64,000 nucleotides of DNA from Actinoplanes campanulatus (GTDB taxonomy: Bacteria; Actinomycetota; Actinomycetes; Mycobacteriales; Micromonosporaceae), in NCBI RefSeq assembly GCF_014647795.1, contig NZ_BMPW01000015.1, positions 207,278 to 271,277 on the forward strand, given 5' to 3'. The translations under genes and the position numbers were made by a program. Shown here piece after piece: positions 1 through 8,448 of the stretch. The stretch's first letter is position 1. Every line of letters starts with the position of its first letter. The notes under the pieces were generated by a model that saw only the letters and a program-made list of their open reading frames with translations, was not told the DNA's origin and did no database searches.

Positions 1-1003
1 AGAGCACGTCGCCGAAGACGTCCTGGAAGCGGACGCACACGTCGGGCGGCAGGGCCGATCCGGCCAGGAAGACGGTCTTCAGCGAGGACGTGTCGTACTT
101 GGCGATCACGTCCGGGCCGAGGGCGAGGATCCGGTTCAGCATGGTCGGGACGGCCACCAGCATGTGCGCCCGGTGCTCGGCGATCGCGGCGAGGATCTGC
201 TCGGCCCCGAGGCGGCGCAGCAGCACGGCGTGGTTGGCCAGCGACAGCCCCACCGTCCAGGCGCCGAACCCGGTGGCGTGGAACAGCGGGGACGCGATCA
301 CCGCGGTGCCCTGGCGGGGGAAGTCGATCCGGTCCGCGATGACGGCGCTGGCCAGCGGCGACACCTTGGTCCGCGGGGCGCCCTTGGGCAGTCCGGTGGT
401 GCCGCTGGTGAGGATGATGAACCCGCCCGGCTTCTCCGGGATCGGCTGCGGGATCGTGGTGGGCTCGGCGGCCGTGAACTCCTCCACGCTGAGCAGCCCC
501 GGCGGCCGGTCGTAGCCGTCGTCCTCCCAGGTCAGGTAGCGGGGGATGTCGTCCGGCAGGGCATCGACGGCGTCGGCGAACTCGCTGTCGTACATCAGGA
601 AGCGGACGTTCTCCCGCTTGATCACCTCAGCGAGCTGGGAGGCGGCGAGACCGGTGTTGAGCATCGCCAGCCGCAGCCCGGCGCGGGCCGTGCCGGTGAT
701 CGCCAGCGCCAGCCCACGATGGTCCCGGGCCAGCACCCCGATGATCGACTTCTCCGGCAGGCGCACCTTGCGCAGCGCGTGCGCGAGGGCGTTGGAACGC
801 TGGAAGAACTGGAGGTAGGTCCAGGTGCCGCGCTCGTCGGTGAGCGCCGGCAGGTCGGGGAACTCGGTCGCGGCCTTCTCGGTGAGGGCCGCCTGCGGCC
901 CGATCTTCGCGTTGTTGCCGGCGGCCTTGATCAGCCGGTCCGGGCGCAGAAGGTTGACGATGCCTATCTGGTGCATCCGCAGAACCGCGTGCAGCGTGCT
1001 CAA
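1..1003 (-). CDS. AMP-dependent acyl-CoA synthetase (fatty-acid CoA ligase), C-terminus outside window
   Basis: Activates a carboxylic (probably fatty) acid to its acyl-CoA through an acyl-adenylate. The reverse strand reads through without a stop to the window edge. The AMP-binding P-loop-like motif TSGTTGLPKGAP lies about 180 residues in, followed by the FHATGFGAW region typical of the superfamily. The start is taken as TTG at 1003: a GGAAGGG Shine-Dalgarno lies 8 nt upstream and the codon sits immediately after the stop of the preceding fusion gene, so the two are probably translated from one message. ATG at 976 is an alternative. The neighbours (thiolase/crotonase fusion, acyl-CoA dehydrogenase) indicate a fatty-acid or related acyl-CoA catabolic role; the exact substrate is unknown. 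Confidence 0.85.
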   Translation of the reverse strand, partial: MSTLHAVLRMHQIGIVNLLRPDRLIKAAGNNAKIGPQAALTEKAATEFPDLPALTDERGTWTYLQFFQRSNALAHALRKVRLPEKSIIGVLARDHRGLALAITGTARAGLRLAMLNTGLAASQLAEVIKRENVRFLMYDSEFADAVDALPDDIPRYLTWEDDGYDRPPGLLSVEEFTAAEPTTIPQPIPEKPGGFIILTSGTTGLPKGAPRTKVSPLASAVIADRIDFPRQGTAVIASPLFHATGFGAWTVGLSLANHAVLLRRLGAEQILAAIAEHRAHMLVAVPTMLNRILALGPDVIAKYDTSSLKTVFLAGSALPPDVCVRFQDVFGDVL

Positions 1004-1006
1004 CTA

Positions 1007-3889
1007 TCAGCCCTTCCATATGGGGGTTCGGTTCTCGGCGTACGCGCGGATGCCCTCGACGGCGTCCGCGGACCCGATCACCTCGCCGGCGATGTCGGAG
1101 AGACGGTCGAAGGCCTCCGCGGCGCCCCAGTCGCGGTGTTCGTCGACGATGCGTTTCGAGAGCAGTACAGCCAGGGGCGCGTTGGCCGCGATGTCGTGGG
1201 CCAGTTCCAGGGCGGTATCGAGCGCCTTGCCCGGTGACGTGACGCGGTTGATCAAGCCCAGGTCGTGCAGCCGGCGGGCGGGCATCGGCTCGCCGGTGAG
1301 GGCCAGTTCCAGGGCGGTGCTGCGGGGCAGGCTCCGGGCGAGCCGGAGCACCCCGCCGGCGGCGGCGACCAGGCCGCGTTTGACCTCGGGGATGCCGAAC
1401 GCGGCATCCTCCGCGGCGACGATCAGGTCGGCGGCGAGGGCGAGCTCGCACCCGCCGGCCAGGGCCGCCCCCTCGACCGCGGCGATCAGCGGTTTGGCGG
1501 GCGGTCTCGCGGTGATGCCGAGCAGTCCGCGGCCCTCGGTGACCGGGTACTCGCCACGGGCGGCGGCCTTGAGGTCCATGCCTGCGCTGAACACGGTGTC
1601 CGAGCCGGTGAGGACCGCGACCCGGGCCCGCGGGTCGGCCTCGAACGCGTCGACGGCCTTCTCCAGGGCGCGGGCGGTGGTCAGGTCGATGGCGTTGCGG
1701 ACCGCGGGCCGGTTCAGTTTCCAGACGGTCACCGGGCCGTGCCACTCGACGATCAGCGGCGGCGGAGGTGGTGGCGGCAGCTCATGCCGGCCACGGTCGG
1801 TCACGGTGAAACCGGCGCCGTCCACCTCCAGCTTCCAGAATTCCGATATTTCAGAAATGTCGGAAGTACGGAGGACGACGCGGTCGCCCGCCGGGGTGAT
1901 CGCGGTAACGATCATGGCAGCGGGCGAACCGTCCCGCTCGTAGGGGACGGTGTACGCCTCCACGACCGCCGGCCCACGGTAGGAGCTCAGCGCGCGACGG
2001 GCCGGCGGCCGCGGCAACCGGGGGTCGGCGTCGATGTCGACGAAGGCGGAGACCGGCGGCCGGGCGGACAGGACGGTCGCCGCGTGCTTGGTGAGGTACC
2101 AGCCCAGGGCGGTGGCCAGCCCGTAGCTGTCCGGCTCGGCACGCAGCAGCGGCACCAGGTTGGCGACCGCGTGGCTGGTGTAGTTGTTGCCCGGCCCGCC
2201 CGCGAAGGTCAGCCCGCCGGTCACGGTGAGCGGCCGCCCCGGGTCGTCGATCGGCAGCCCCAGCTCGCCCGCGGCGATCTGGACCGCGGACGGGAAGCAG
2301 GCGTACAGGTCGATGTGCTCGACGTCGTCGATGGCGAGTCCGCTGTGCCCGAGGACGGCGTCGCCGATCGCCCTGATCGCGGGTGAGGTGGCCAGATCGG
2401 CGCGCTCGGTGACGAACCACTCCTCGGTGGCGTGCGCCCCGGCGTGTACGAAGATCCAGTCGTCCTGGCCGATCCCGGCGGCCCGCGCTGCCGCCGCACT
2501 GCACACGACGATGCCGGTCCCCTGATTGACCTGGAGGTTCGCGGTCAGCAGCTTGGGGTAGGGCGCGGAGATCATCCGGTTCGCGGCGGTGGGAGCGGCC
2601 AGTTCCTCCGCGGTGTGCGGGACGCCCTGCCAGGCGGCCGGGTTGGCGGCGGCGACCTCCGAGTAGCTCGCCCAGAGCCGGGTGATCCGGTCCAGGTGCT
2701 CCTCCGGCGTGTTGCCGAGGCGCCCGCGGACGGCGGATTCGATCAGCGCGTAGAGGTAGATCGGCGCGACCAGGCCGGCGGCCGTCTCGGCGTCGTTGTT
2801 GGCCGGGGCGTCGCTGCCCAGTGTGCGGGTGGGCGCCGTGCCGTCCGGCTGGGCGGGCCAGTCCAGGGTGTGGCCGGAGCGTTCGGCGGCGGCCGCGGTG
2901 GCGGCCGATTCCGCGCCGCCGACCAGGGCGATCGAGGCCCGTCCGGCGGCGATCTCGGCGGCCGCGTCGTTGAGCAGCCGCAGCGAGCCGTCACCGCCGG
3001 CGATGGTGGTCTGCACGGTCTGCGCGGGTGTCGCGCCGACCGCCGCGGCGATCAGCGCGGCCCCGTCCGGGTACTGCCAGGACACGCTGGCCACGTAGCC
3101 GACGTAGTCCGCCTTCGCGAGCAGATCGGCCCCGGCGCCCTGCCGCAGCGCGCGCACGGCCAGCGACACCGGGTCCCCGCCGCCGGGCTCGGTGGACTTC
3201 TCGGAGAGCTGGCCGGCGCCGACGATCACCGGCGTCCACGCGTCGACATCCTGGCCGGTCCGCTCGTACCGGATCGGATCGGGCTTTTCGTCTGTCCTTC
3301 TCGCGGCCGTGACGGCAGGCGGCCGTGACGCGCTCGCCGCCGGAGCCAGCCGGCCCAGCTCGGCGAGGCTCTTGCGCATGGCGTCGGCCAGGTTCCGGGC
3401 GACCATCGGCCCGAGCGGCCCGTCCGTCGGCCCGCCCTCGACCCCGCCGTCGAAGCGGACCAGCGCACCGGCCGCGGACGGCGCCACCGACAGGTAGAAG
3501 CCGACCTCGATGCCCATCGGCGCGGTGCCCTCGAACCAGACGGCCCGGTCCGCGACGACCCCGGTGACCGTCCAGCGGACCTCGCTCGGCACGCCCATCA
3601 GCCTGATCCGCTGCCGGAAGCGCGCCCCGTCGGCGAACTCGGCGGGCGGCGCGTCGATCCATCCGGTGTGCTGGAGCACCCAGTCGGGCATCCGGGCCGG
3701 ATCGGCGAGCACCGCGAACACCTGGCCGGGGCGGGCCGCCACCTCGACCGCGACGCTGCACGGGTAGGCGAAGACCCGGGGTGGTTCGACCGCCGGCGGC
3801 GTGTCCGGCTCGGGCCGGCGGCGGCTCAGGGCCGTGGTCGCGGCCGCCCGTGCGACAGCGAACATCCGGGCCAGGTTCCCAGCGGGCAT
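1007..3889 (-). CDS. Fusion protein: SRPBCC domain - thiolase-like (acetyl-CoA acetyltransferase) - enoyl-CoA hydratase
   Basis: A 960-residue protein with three parts: an SRPBCC/START-like lipid-binding fold (about 41-182), a thiolase-superfamily domain (about 218-670) and a crotonase domain (712-960). The last two are joined by eight consecutive prolines (704-711). The crotonase shows the oxyanion-hole motifs FSAGMDLK and GAALAGGCELAL. The thiolase part has the C-terminal GGPGNNYTSHA block, but where condensing thiolases carry a nucleophilic cysteine it reads AGGDGSL, so it may be a non-condensing SCP2-type homologue. ATG at 3889 is preferred because GGGGAG lies 6-8 nt upstream; a start 17 codons earlier would lack this signal. 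Probably acts with the downstream acyl-CoA ligase in acyl-CoA breakdown. The domain order is unusual and the substrate is not predictable. Confidence 0.85.
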   Translation of the reverse strand: MPAGNLARMFAVARAAATTALSRRRPEPDTPPAVEPPRVFAYPCSVAVEVAARPGQVFAVLADPARMPDWVLQHTGWIDAPPAEFADGARFRQRIRLMGVPSEVRWTVTGVVADRAVWFEGTAPMGIEVGFYLSVAPSAAGALVRFDGGVEGGPTDGPLGPMVARNLADAMRKSLAELGRLAPAASASRPPAVTAARRTDEKPDPIRYERTGQDVDAWTPVIVGAGQLSEKSTEPGGGDPVSLAVRALRQGAGADLLAKADYVGYVASVSWQYPDGAALIAAAVGATPAQTVQTTIAGGDGSLRLLNDAAAEIAAGRASIALVGGAESAATAAAAERSGHTLDWPAQPDGTAPTRTLGSDAPANNDAETAAGLVAPIYLYALIESAVRGRLGNTPEEHLDRITRLWASYSEVAAANPAAWQGVPHTAEELAAPTAANRMISAPYPKLLTANLQVNQGTGIVVCSAAAARAAGIGQDDWIFVHAGAHATEEWFVTERADLATSPAIRAIGDAVLGHSGLAIDDVEHIDLYACFPSAVQIAAGELGLPIDDPGRPLTVTGGLTFAGGPGNNYTSHAVANLVPLLRAEPDSYGLATALGWYLTKHAATVLSARPPVSAFVDIDADPRLPRPPARRALSSYRGPAVVEAYTVPYERDGSPAAMIVTAITPAGDRVVLRTSDISEISEFWKLEVDGAGFTVTDRGRHELPPPPPPPLIVEWHGPVTVWKLNRPAVRNAIDLTTARALEKAVDAFEADPRARVAVLTGSDTVFSAGMDLKAAARGEYPVTEGRGLLGITARPPAKPLIAAVEGAALAGGCELALAADLIVAAEDAAFGIPEVKRGLVAAAGGVLRLARSLPRSTALELALTGEPMPARRLHDLGLINRVTSPGKALDTALELAHDIAANAPLAVLLSKRIVDEHRDWGAAEAFDRLSDIAGEVIGSADAVEGIRAYAENRTPIWKG

Positions 3890-3900
3890 CGACGCTCCCC

Positions 3901-3922
3901 TAACAGTCCGACCTGACGGTAA
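3901..3922. promoter_or_regulatory. TetR-type operator 1 (TAACAGT-N8-ACGGTAA)
   Basis: Half-sites TAACAGT and ACGGTAA are separated by 8 nt. The site lies just upstream of the Shine-Dalgarno of the fusion gene on the reverse strand. The same architecture recurs 85 bp away next to the TetR start, so the pair probably binds the TetR protein encoded at 4012. Binding is inferred. Confidence 0.6.
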
Positions 3923-3985
3923 AGGGGTGACCTGGGTCACGGCAAGAGCAAGTGGATCACTGGGAAGAAGCTGTATGGACGCAAC

Positions 3986-4007
3986 TAACCGTCAAGCCGT
4001 ACGGTAA
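3986..4007. promoter_or_regulatory. TetR-type operator 2 (TAACCGT-N8-ACGGTAA)
   Basis: Half-sites TAACCGT and ACGGTAA with the same 8-nt spacer as the site at 3901-3922. It ends 4 nt before the GTG start of the TetR gene, a position that fits autorepression. Confidence 0.65.
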
Positions 4008-4011
4008 ATCG

Positions 4012-4650
4012 GTGAAACGGACGCAGGCGCAGCGCAGTGCCGACACCAGGGCGAAGGTCCTGGAGGCCACCGTGCAGTGCCTTGTCGAGCGCGGCTACGC
4101 GGAGACCACCACCGCCGAGGTCCTGGCCCGCGCCGACGTGCCCCGGGGCACGCTGCTGCACCACTTCCCGACCAAGGTCGACCTGCTGGTCGGCGCGGTG
4201 CACCACGTGACCGGCCGCCGGGTGGAGTCGCTGACCGCCGAGCTCGCCGCGATCCCGCCGGAGGCGGACCGTCTCGACGCGCTGATCGACATCATCTGGC
4301 GGCACTTCTCCTCCCCGCTGTTCTGGGCCGCGCTCGAGCTGTGGAACGCCTGCCGCACCGACACCGAGCTGCGCGCCGCGCTGCTCCCGGTGGAGAAGGA
4401 GATCTTCACCGTCCTGCACGACCGGGCCCGCGATCTGCTCAGCGAGAGCTCGCCCGGTGATCCCCGCGTGCCGACCGTGGTCGAGTTCAGTTACGAGGTC
4501 CTCACCGGACTGGCCCTGACCGGCATCGTCAGCGGCGATCTGGGCCGCCGTGAGCTGCTCATCCGCCGCTGGAAACGGGCGGCCGCCATCCTGCTCGGCC
4601 ACCGTGACCCGTCCACCCTCGTGGAACGTGCCCGCTCAAAGGAGAGTTGA
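4012..4650 (+). CDS. TetR/AcrR-family transcriptional regulator
   Basis: A 212-residue repressor with the classic N-terminal helix-turn-helix (about 33-52, TTTAEVLARADVPRGTLLHHF) and a divergent ligand-binding C-terminus. GTG at 4012 is chosen because the conserved TetR start (KRTQAQRSADTRAKVLEAT) follows directly; the in-frame upstream extension would run through the operator. Its stop overlaps the ATG of the acyl-CoA dehydrogenase (TGATG), so both are co-translated, and it is divergent from the thiolase/crotonase fusion. With operator-like palindromes flanking both starts, it very likely senses an acyl-CoA or lipid and controls both directions. The effector is unknown. Confidence 0.88.
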   Translation: MKRTQAQRSADTRAKVLEATVQCLVERGYAETTTAEVLARADVPRGTLLHHFPTKVDLLVGAVHHVTGRRVESLTAELAAIPPEADRLDALIDIIWRHFSSPLFWAALELWNACRTDTELRAALLPVEKEIFTVLHDRARDLLSESSPGDPRVPTVVEFSYEVLTGLALTGIVSGDLGRRELLIRRWKRAAAILLGHRDPSTLVERARSKES

Positions 4651-5786
4651 TGTTCGACACCCCGGAACGCCTCGCCCTCGCCGACGCCATGAAGCAGTTC
4701 GCCGCCCGGGAGATCCTCCCGAATCTGGCCGACTGGGAGCGGGCCGGTGAGATCCCCCGTGACGTGCACGCCCGCCTCGCCAAGGCCGGCCTGTACGGCA
4801 TCGGCTTCGGGGAGGAGGTCGGCGGCGACGGCGGCGACACGGTCGACACGGTCGTCGCCACCGAGGCGTTCCTGGAGGCCGGCGGATCGTCCGGCGCGCA
4901 CGCCTCGCTGTTCACGCACGGGATCGCGCTGCCGCACATCATCGCGTCCGGCGACAGCGGCCTGATCGACCGGTTCGTCCGCCCGACCCTGGCCGGGGAG
5001 ATGGTCAGCGCGCTCGGCATCACCGAGCCGGAGGCCGGTTCGGACGTCGGCTCGCTGCGCACCACGGCGGTCCGTGACGGCGACTCCTACGTGGTGAACG
5101 GCGCCAAGATGTTCATCACCTCCGGGGTCCGGGCCGACTTCGTGACCACCGCGGTGCGCACCGGCGGCCCGGGCGCGTCCGGCATCAGCATGCTGGTGAT
5201 CGAGAAGGGCACGCCCGGTTTCACGGTGTCCCGCAAGCTCGACAAGATGGGCTGGCTCTGCTCGGACACCGCCGAGCTGTCCTTCACCGACTGCCGGGTG
5301 CCGGCCGCCAACCTGGTCGGCCCGGAGAACTTCGGGTTCGCGCTGATCGGCCAGGCCTTCGTGTCCGAGCGCATCATCGCGGCGGTGCACGCCTACTCGG
5401 TGGCGCAGCGCTGCCTCGACCTGACGCTGGAGTACGCGCGGGCCCGCGAGACGTTCGGCCGTCCGCTGATCAGCCGCCAGGTGGTCCGGCACAAGCTGGT
5501 CCAGATGCGGCAGCGGATCGACGTGGCCCGCCAGTACACCCGGTGGCTGGCCGAACGGCACGCCGCCGGTGAGCCGATGATCGGCGAGGTCTGCCTGGCC
5601 AAGAACACCGCGGTGGAGGCCTGCAAGTACGTGGTGGACGAGGCCGTGCAGCTGCACGGCGGCATGGGCTACATGCGCGAGTCCGAGGTGGAGCGGCACT
5701 ACCGGGACACCCGGATCCTCGGCATCGGCGCCGGGGCCAGCGAGATCATGACCGACCTGGCCGCCAAGATGTTCGGCTACCAGTGA
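4650..5786 (+). CDS. Acyl-CoA dehydrogenase
   Basis: A 378-residue FAD flavoenzyme that introduces the alpha-beta double bond into an acyl-CoA. It shows the family signatures ITEPEAGSDVGS (FAD/substrate-binding strand), the helical REVFGRP-like segment ARETFGRPL, QLHGGMGYM, and a C-terminal RILGIGAGASEIM in place of the usual GGTSEI. Length is normal for the family. ATG at 4650 has AAAGGAGAG just upstream and overlaps the TetR stop by one base. The position of the catalytic base is not obvious from sequence alone, so the chain-length class is left open. It probably supplies substrate for the crotonase domain encoded divergently. Confidence 0.9.
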   Translation: MFDTPERLALADAMKQFAAREILPNLADWERAGEIPRDVHARLAKAGLYGIGFGEEVGGDGGDTVDTVVATEAFLEAGGSSGAHASLFTHGIALPHIIASGDSGLIDRFVRPTLAGEMVSALGITEPEAGSDVGSLRTTAVRDGDSYVVNGAKMFITSGVRADFVTTAVRTGGPGASGISMLVIEKGTPGFTVSRKLDKMGWLCSDTAELSFTDCRVPAANLVGPENFGFALIGQAFVSERIIAAVHAYSVAQRCLDLTLEYARARETFGRPLISRQVVRHKLVQMRQRIDVARQYTRWLAERHAAGEPMIGEVCLAKNTAVEACKYVVDEAVQLHGGMGYMRESEVERHYRDTRILGIGAGASEIMTDLAAKMFGYQ

Positions 5787-5787
5787 G

Positions 5788-6840
5788 GTGATCCAGTTCG
5801 AGCACCGGCCGGGGATCCTCGACCTGTCGTGGGGGCATCCCCGGCCGGGCCTGCTGCCGGTCCGGGCCTGGGCGGAATCGGGCGCGAACCTGGACTGGCG
5901 AGCCCTCACCTACGGGTCCTCGGCCGGGCCGGATCCGCTGCTGGAGTGGCTCGGCGATCCGGGCCGCACCTTCGTGACCGGCGGGGCCTCGCACGCCCTG
6001 GCCCTGGTGACGCAGGTGCTCGCCCGGCCGGGCGACGTGGTGCTGGTCGACTCCCCCACCTATCACCTGGCGTTCCCGATCCTCGCCGACCGGGGACTGC
6101 GAATCGTCCAGGGCGGGTCGGTCCACCAGGTACGACCGAAACTGATCTACCTGGTGCCGACGTTCGGCAATCCCACCGGGGCCAGTCTCCCCGAAGAGAG
6201 GCGCGCCGGGCTGATCGAGGCGGCCCGGGAGGTCGGAGCGACGATCGTGGAGGACGACACCTACCGGGAGCTGTCCTACGACGGACCGGCCCCGGAGTCA
6301 CTGTGGTCGATGGCCGGCGGTGACCCGGTCGTCCGGCTCGGGTCGTTCGCCAAGACGGTCGCGCCCGGTCTGCGGCTCGGCTGGATCAACGCCGAGCCGG
6401 AGATCATCGCGCGGTTGACCGGGCTCGGCTACGTGCACAGCGGCGGCGGGGTCAACCACACGACGGCCGTCACGATGGGTGCCTTCTGCGCGGGCGGGGG
6501 CTTCGAGCGGCACGTGGCAGGATTGCGCGCGAGTTACCGTACGCAAAGAAATGCCCTGGTGGACGCCTTGCGCAAGCATCTCCCCCAGCTTGATGTGCCG
6601 TCACCTGCCGGGGGTTGGTTCGTCTGGCTGCGGCTGCCCGCCGGGGTGACCGCCGAGGCGCTGCTGCCGGTCGCCGAGGAGCGTGGCGTCTCGTTCGTGC
6701 CGGGGCCGAGGTTCTGGGCCGACGGCAGCGGCGGCGCGGACCGGATCCGGCTCAGTTTCTCGCTCCTTTCGGCCGCCGAGCTGGAGGTCGCGGCCGCGCG
6801 GCTGGGCGAGGCCGTTGCCGTGATCGCTCACAACCGATAG
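5788..6840 (+). CDS. PLP-dependent aminotransferase class I/II (MocR/2-aminoadipate type)
   Basis: A 350-residue fold-type I PLP enzyme of the kind found as the catalytic half of MocR proteins and in 2-aminoadipate/aromatic aminotransferases, here without an HTH domain. The PLP lysine is K189 in GSFAKTVAPGLRLGW. The pyridine-contact residues are visible in IVEDDTYREL, and the Asn of PTFGNPTGASL is present. GTG at 5788 starts 2 nt after the acyl-CoA dehydrogenase stop, so it lies in the same transcription unit. The amino donor and acceptor cannot be read from the sequence. The link to acyl-CoA metabolism suggests amino-acid-derived branched or aromatic acyl chains (inference). Confidence 0.85.
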   Translation: MIQFEHRPGILDLSWGHPRPGLLPVRAWAESGANLDWRALTYGSSAGPDPLLEWLGDPGRTFVTGGASHALALVTQVLARPGDVVLVDSPTYHLAFPILADRGLRIVQGGSVHQVRPKLIYLVPTFGNPTGASLPEERRAGLIEAAREVGATIVEDDTYRELSYDGPAPESLWSMAGGDPVVRLGSFAKTVAPGLRLGWINAEPEIIARLTGLGYVHSGGGVNHTTAVTMGAFCAGGGFERHVAGLRASYRTQRNALVDALRKHLPQLDVPSPAGGWFVWLRLPAGVTAEALLPVAEERGVSFVPGPRFWADGSGGADRIRLSFSLLSAAELEVAAARLGEAVAVIAHNR

Positions 6841-6850
6841 ACCTGCGTGC

Positions 6851-7651
6851 ATGACTGATACGGATTGGGTGCCGGCCGGCATCGACACGAGCCGGCCGAG
6901 CACCGCCCGGGTGTACGACTATTTCCTCGGCGGCACCCACCACCTGCCGGTGGACCGGGAGCTGGCCGGGCAGATCGAGGCGATGACGCCGGACATCGGC
7001 GAGACGATGCGGGCCAACCGGATGTTCCTGCGGCGGGCGGTGCGGTTCCTGACCGGCGCCGGGGTGCGGCAGTTCCTGGACATCGGCTCGGGCATCCCGA
7101 CGGCGGGCAACGTGCACGAGATCGCGCAGGCCGAGGCGCCCGGGTCGGCGGTGGTCTATGTGGATGTCGACCCGGTGGCGGTGGAGCACAGCCGGGCGAT
7201 CCTGGCGGGCGTGGAGCGTACCGGGGTGATCTGCGCCGACGCCCGGGACACCGGCCTGATCCTGACCGAGACCGCCAGGTCGGGCCTGATCGATCTCGGG
7301 CAGCCGGTGGCCGTGCTGCTGGCCGGGGTGCTGCACTTCGTGCCGGACGCCGACGACCCGGCCGGACTGGTCGGCGCGCTGAGTGACGCGGTCGGGCCGG
7401 GCAGTTTCCTGGTGATCTCGCACGCCACCTCGGACGGGCAGCCGCCGGAGGTACTCGAGGCGCAGCGGCTGTCGGCGCGGACCGGCACCGGGATCGTGCT
7501 GCGGCCGCACGCCGAGATCGCCGCCTGGTTCGAGGATTTCCCGCTGGTCGAGCCGGGTCTGGTGCACCTGCCGCTGTGGCGTCCCGAGCCGGGCGAGCCG
7601 GTGGACAACCCGGAGCGGTACGGCGCCTACGCCGGGGTCGGGGCGGCCTGA
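6851..7651 (+). CDS. SAM-dependent methyltransferase, DUF574 family
   Basis: A 266-residue protein with the strongly conserved actinobacterial DUF574 opening (TSRPSTARVYDYFLGGTHH) and a SAM-binding LDIGSGIPTAGN loop, followed by VVYVDVDP for the ribose-binding acid. Members of this family are abundant in actinomycetes and mostly uncharacterised; the methyl acceptor is unknown. It begins 10 nt after the aminotransferase stop and may be co-transcribed. The last 25 bp overlap the 3' end of the convergent TetR gene. Confidence 0.88.
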   Translation: MTDTDWVPAGIDTSRPSTARVYDYFLGGTHHLPVDRELAGQIEAMTPDIGETMRANRMFLRRAVRFLTGAGVRQFLDIGSGIPTAGNVHEIAQAEAPGSAVVYVDVDPVAVEHSRAILAGVERTGVICADARDTGLILTETARSGLIDLGQPVAVLLAGVLHFVPDADDPAGLVGALSDAVGPGSFLVISHATSDGQPPEVLEAQRLSARTGTGIVLRPHAEIAAWFEDFPLVEPGLVHLPLWRPEPGEPVDNPERYGAYAGVGAA

Positions 7652-8322
7652 ACCAGCGCGTCGATGAGCTTCTCGATGGCCCCGGGGAAGGCCGAGTTGT
7701 ACATCGACGGGAGGTGCTCGCGAACCAGGTGCACGTTCGGGTACCCGTCGGCGGGCAGTGAGGTGTAGACCCGGGACCACGCCTCCTGCTCGGCCGCCTC
7801 CTGCTCCTCGGTGAGCTCGGCCGCGTCGACCGCCGCCACGGCGAGCACGGTGTCGACGAAGTCGCGGTAGTGCCGGACCGCGTCGGCCGGGGCGAACCCG
7901 GCGCTCAGCATGATCCCGATGCCGGTGTCGACGACCCGCATCTCGTGCGGGCCGGCGGTGACCCGGATGGCCCGCAGGTGGGCGAGCCGCGGGTGCTGCC
8001 GCATCGAGCGGCGCAGCGAGTGGGCGAGGTCCCGCAGCGAGTCGACCCAGTTGTCCCGGGGGACGAAAGCCGCGAAGGCGTCACCGATCAGCCGGTCCGC
8101 GACGGCGAGCAGCAGCGCGTCCAGGTCCCGGAAGTACCGGTACACCGCCGTCGGGTCGGCGCCCAGCTCGGCGCCGAGGCGGCGGACGCTGAGACGGTCG
8201 CCACTCGGCGACTCGATGAGCCGCAGCGCCGCGTCGACGATCAGATCCTCGGTCAGCACCACTCCGCTGCGGGTCTTGCGTCGACGGGCGCCGACACTGC
8301 GTACGCGCTCCGCTCCTGGCAC
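7627..8322 (-). CDS. TetR/AcrR-family transcriptional regulator (TetR_C-type C-terminus)
   Basis: A 231-residue repressor. Its HTH is about residues 42-64 (LSVRRLGAELGADPTAVYRYF), and the C-terminal part resembles the TetR_C class that senses small molecules. The GTG start at 8322 is the furthest upstream in-frame start; the basic N-terminus (GARRRKTRSGVV) is plausible as a DNA-binding arm. It is divergent from the FAD amine-oxidase-like gene, and a near-perfect 24-bp palindrome lies in the intergenic region, so it probably represses that gene and itself. Confidence 0.87.
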   Translation of the reverse strand: MPGAERVRSVGARRRKTRSGVVLTEDLIVDAALRLIESPSGDRLSVRRLGAELGADPTAVYRYFRDLDALLLAVADRLIGDAFAAFVPRDNWVDSLRDLAHSLRRSMRQHPRLAHLRAIRVTAGPHEMRVVDTGIGIMLSAGFAPADAVRHYRDFVDTVLAVAAVDAAELTEEQEAAEQEAWSRVYTSLPADGYPNVHLVREHLPSMYNSAFPGAIEKLIDALVQAAPTPA

Positions 8323-8342
8323 GTCACCACCATAGAGGGGCG

Positions 8343-8366
8343 CTTACGTCAACGCATTGACATAAG
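8343..8366. promoter_or_regulatory. 24-bp near-perfect palindromic operator
   Basis: Arms CTTACGTCAA and TTGACATAAG flank a CGCA centre; one position of ten is mismatched. The right arm contains TTGACA (8357-8362), which could serve as the -35 element for the downstream FAD oxidoreductase gene, so a bound repressor would block that promoter. The divergent TetR gene at 7627-8322 is the obvious candidate ligand. Confidence 0.75.
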
Positions 8367-8448
8367 AGTGGGGACATCGGCATCCTCGGTTCACGAGATC
8401 TCCCCCGGTTCACACCCGGGCGGTCTCGAGAGTTGGAAGGGACTCCCC

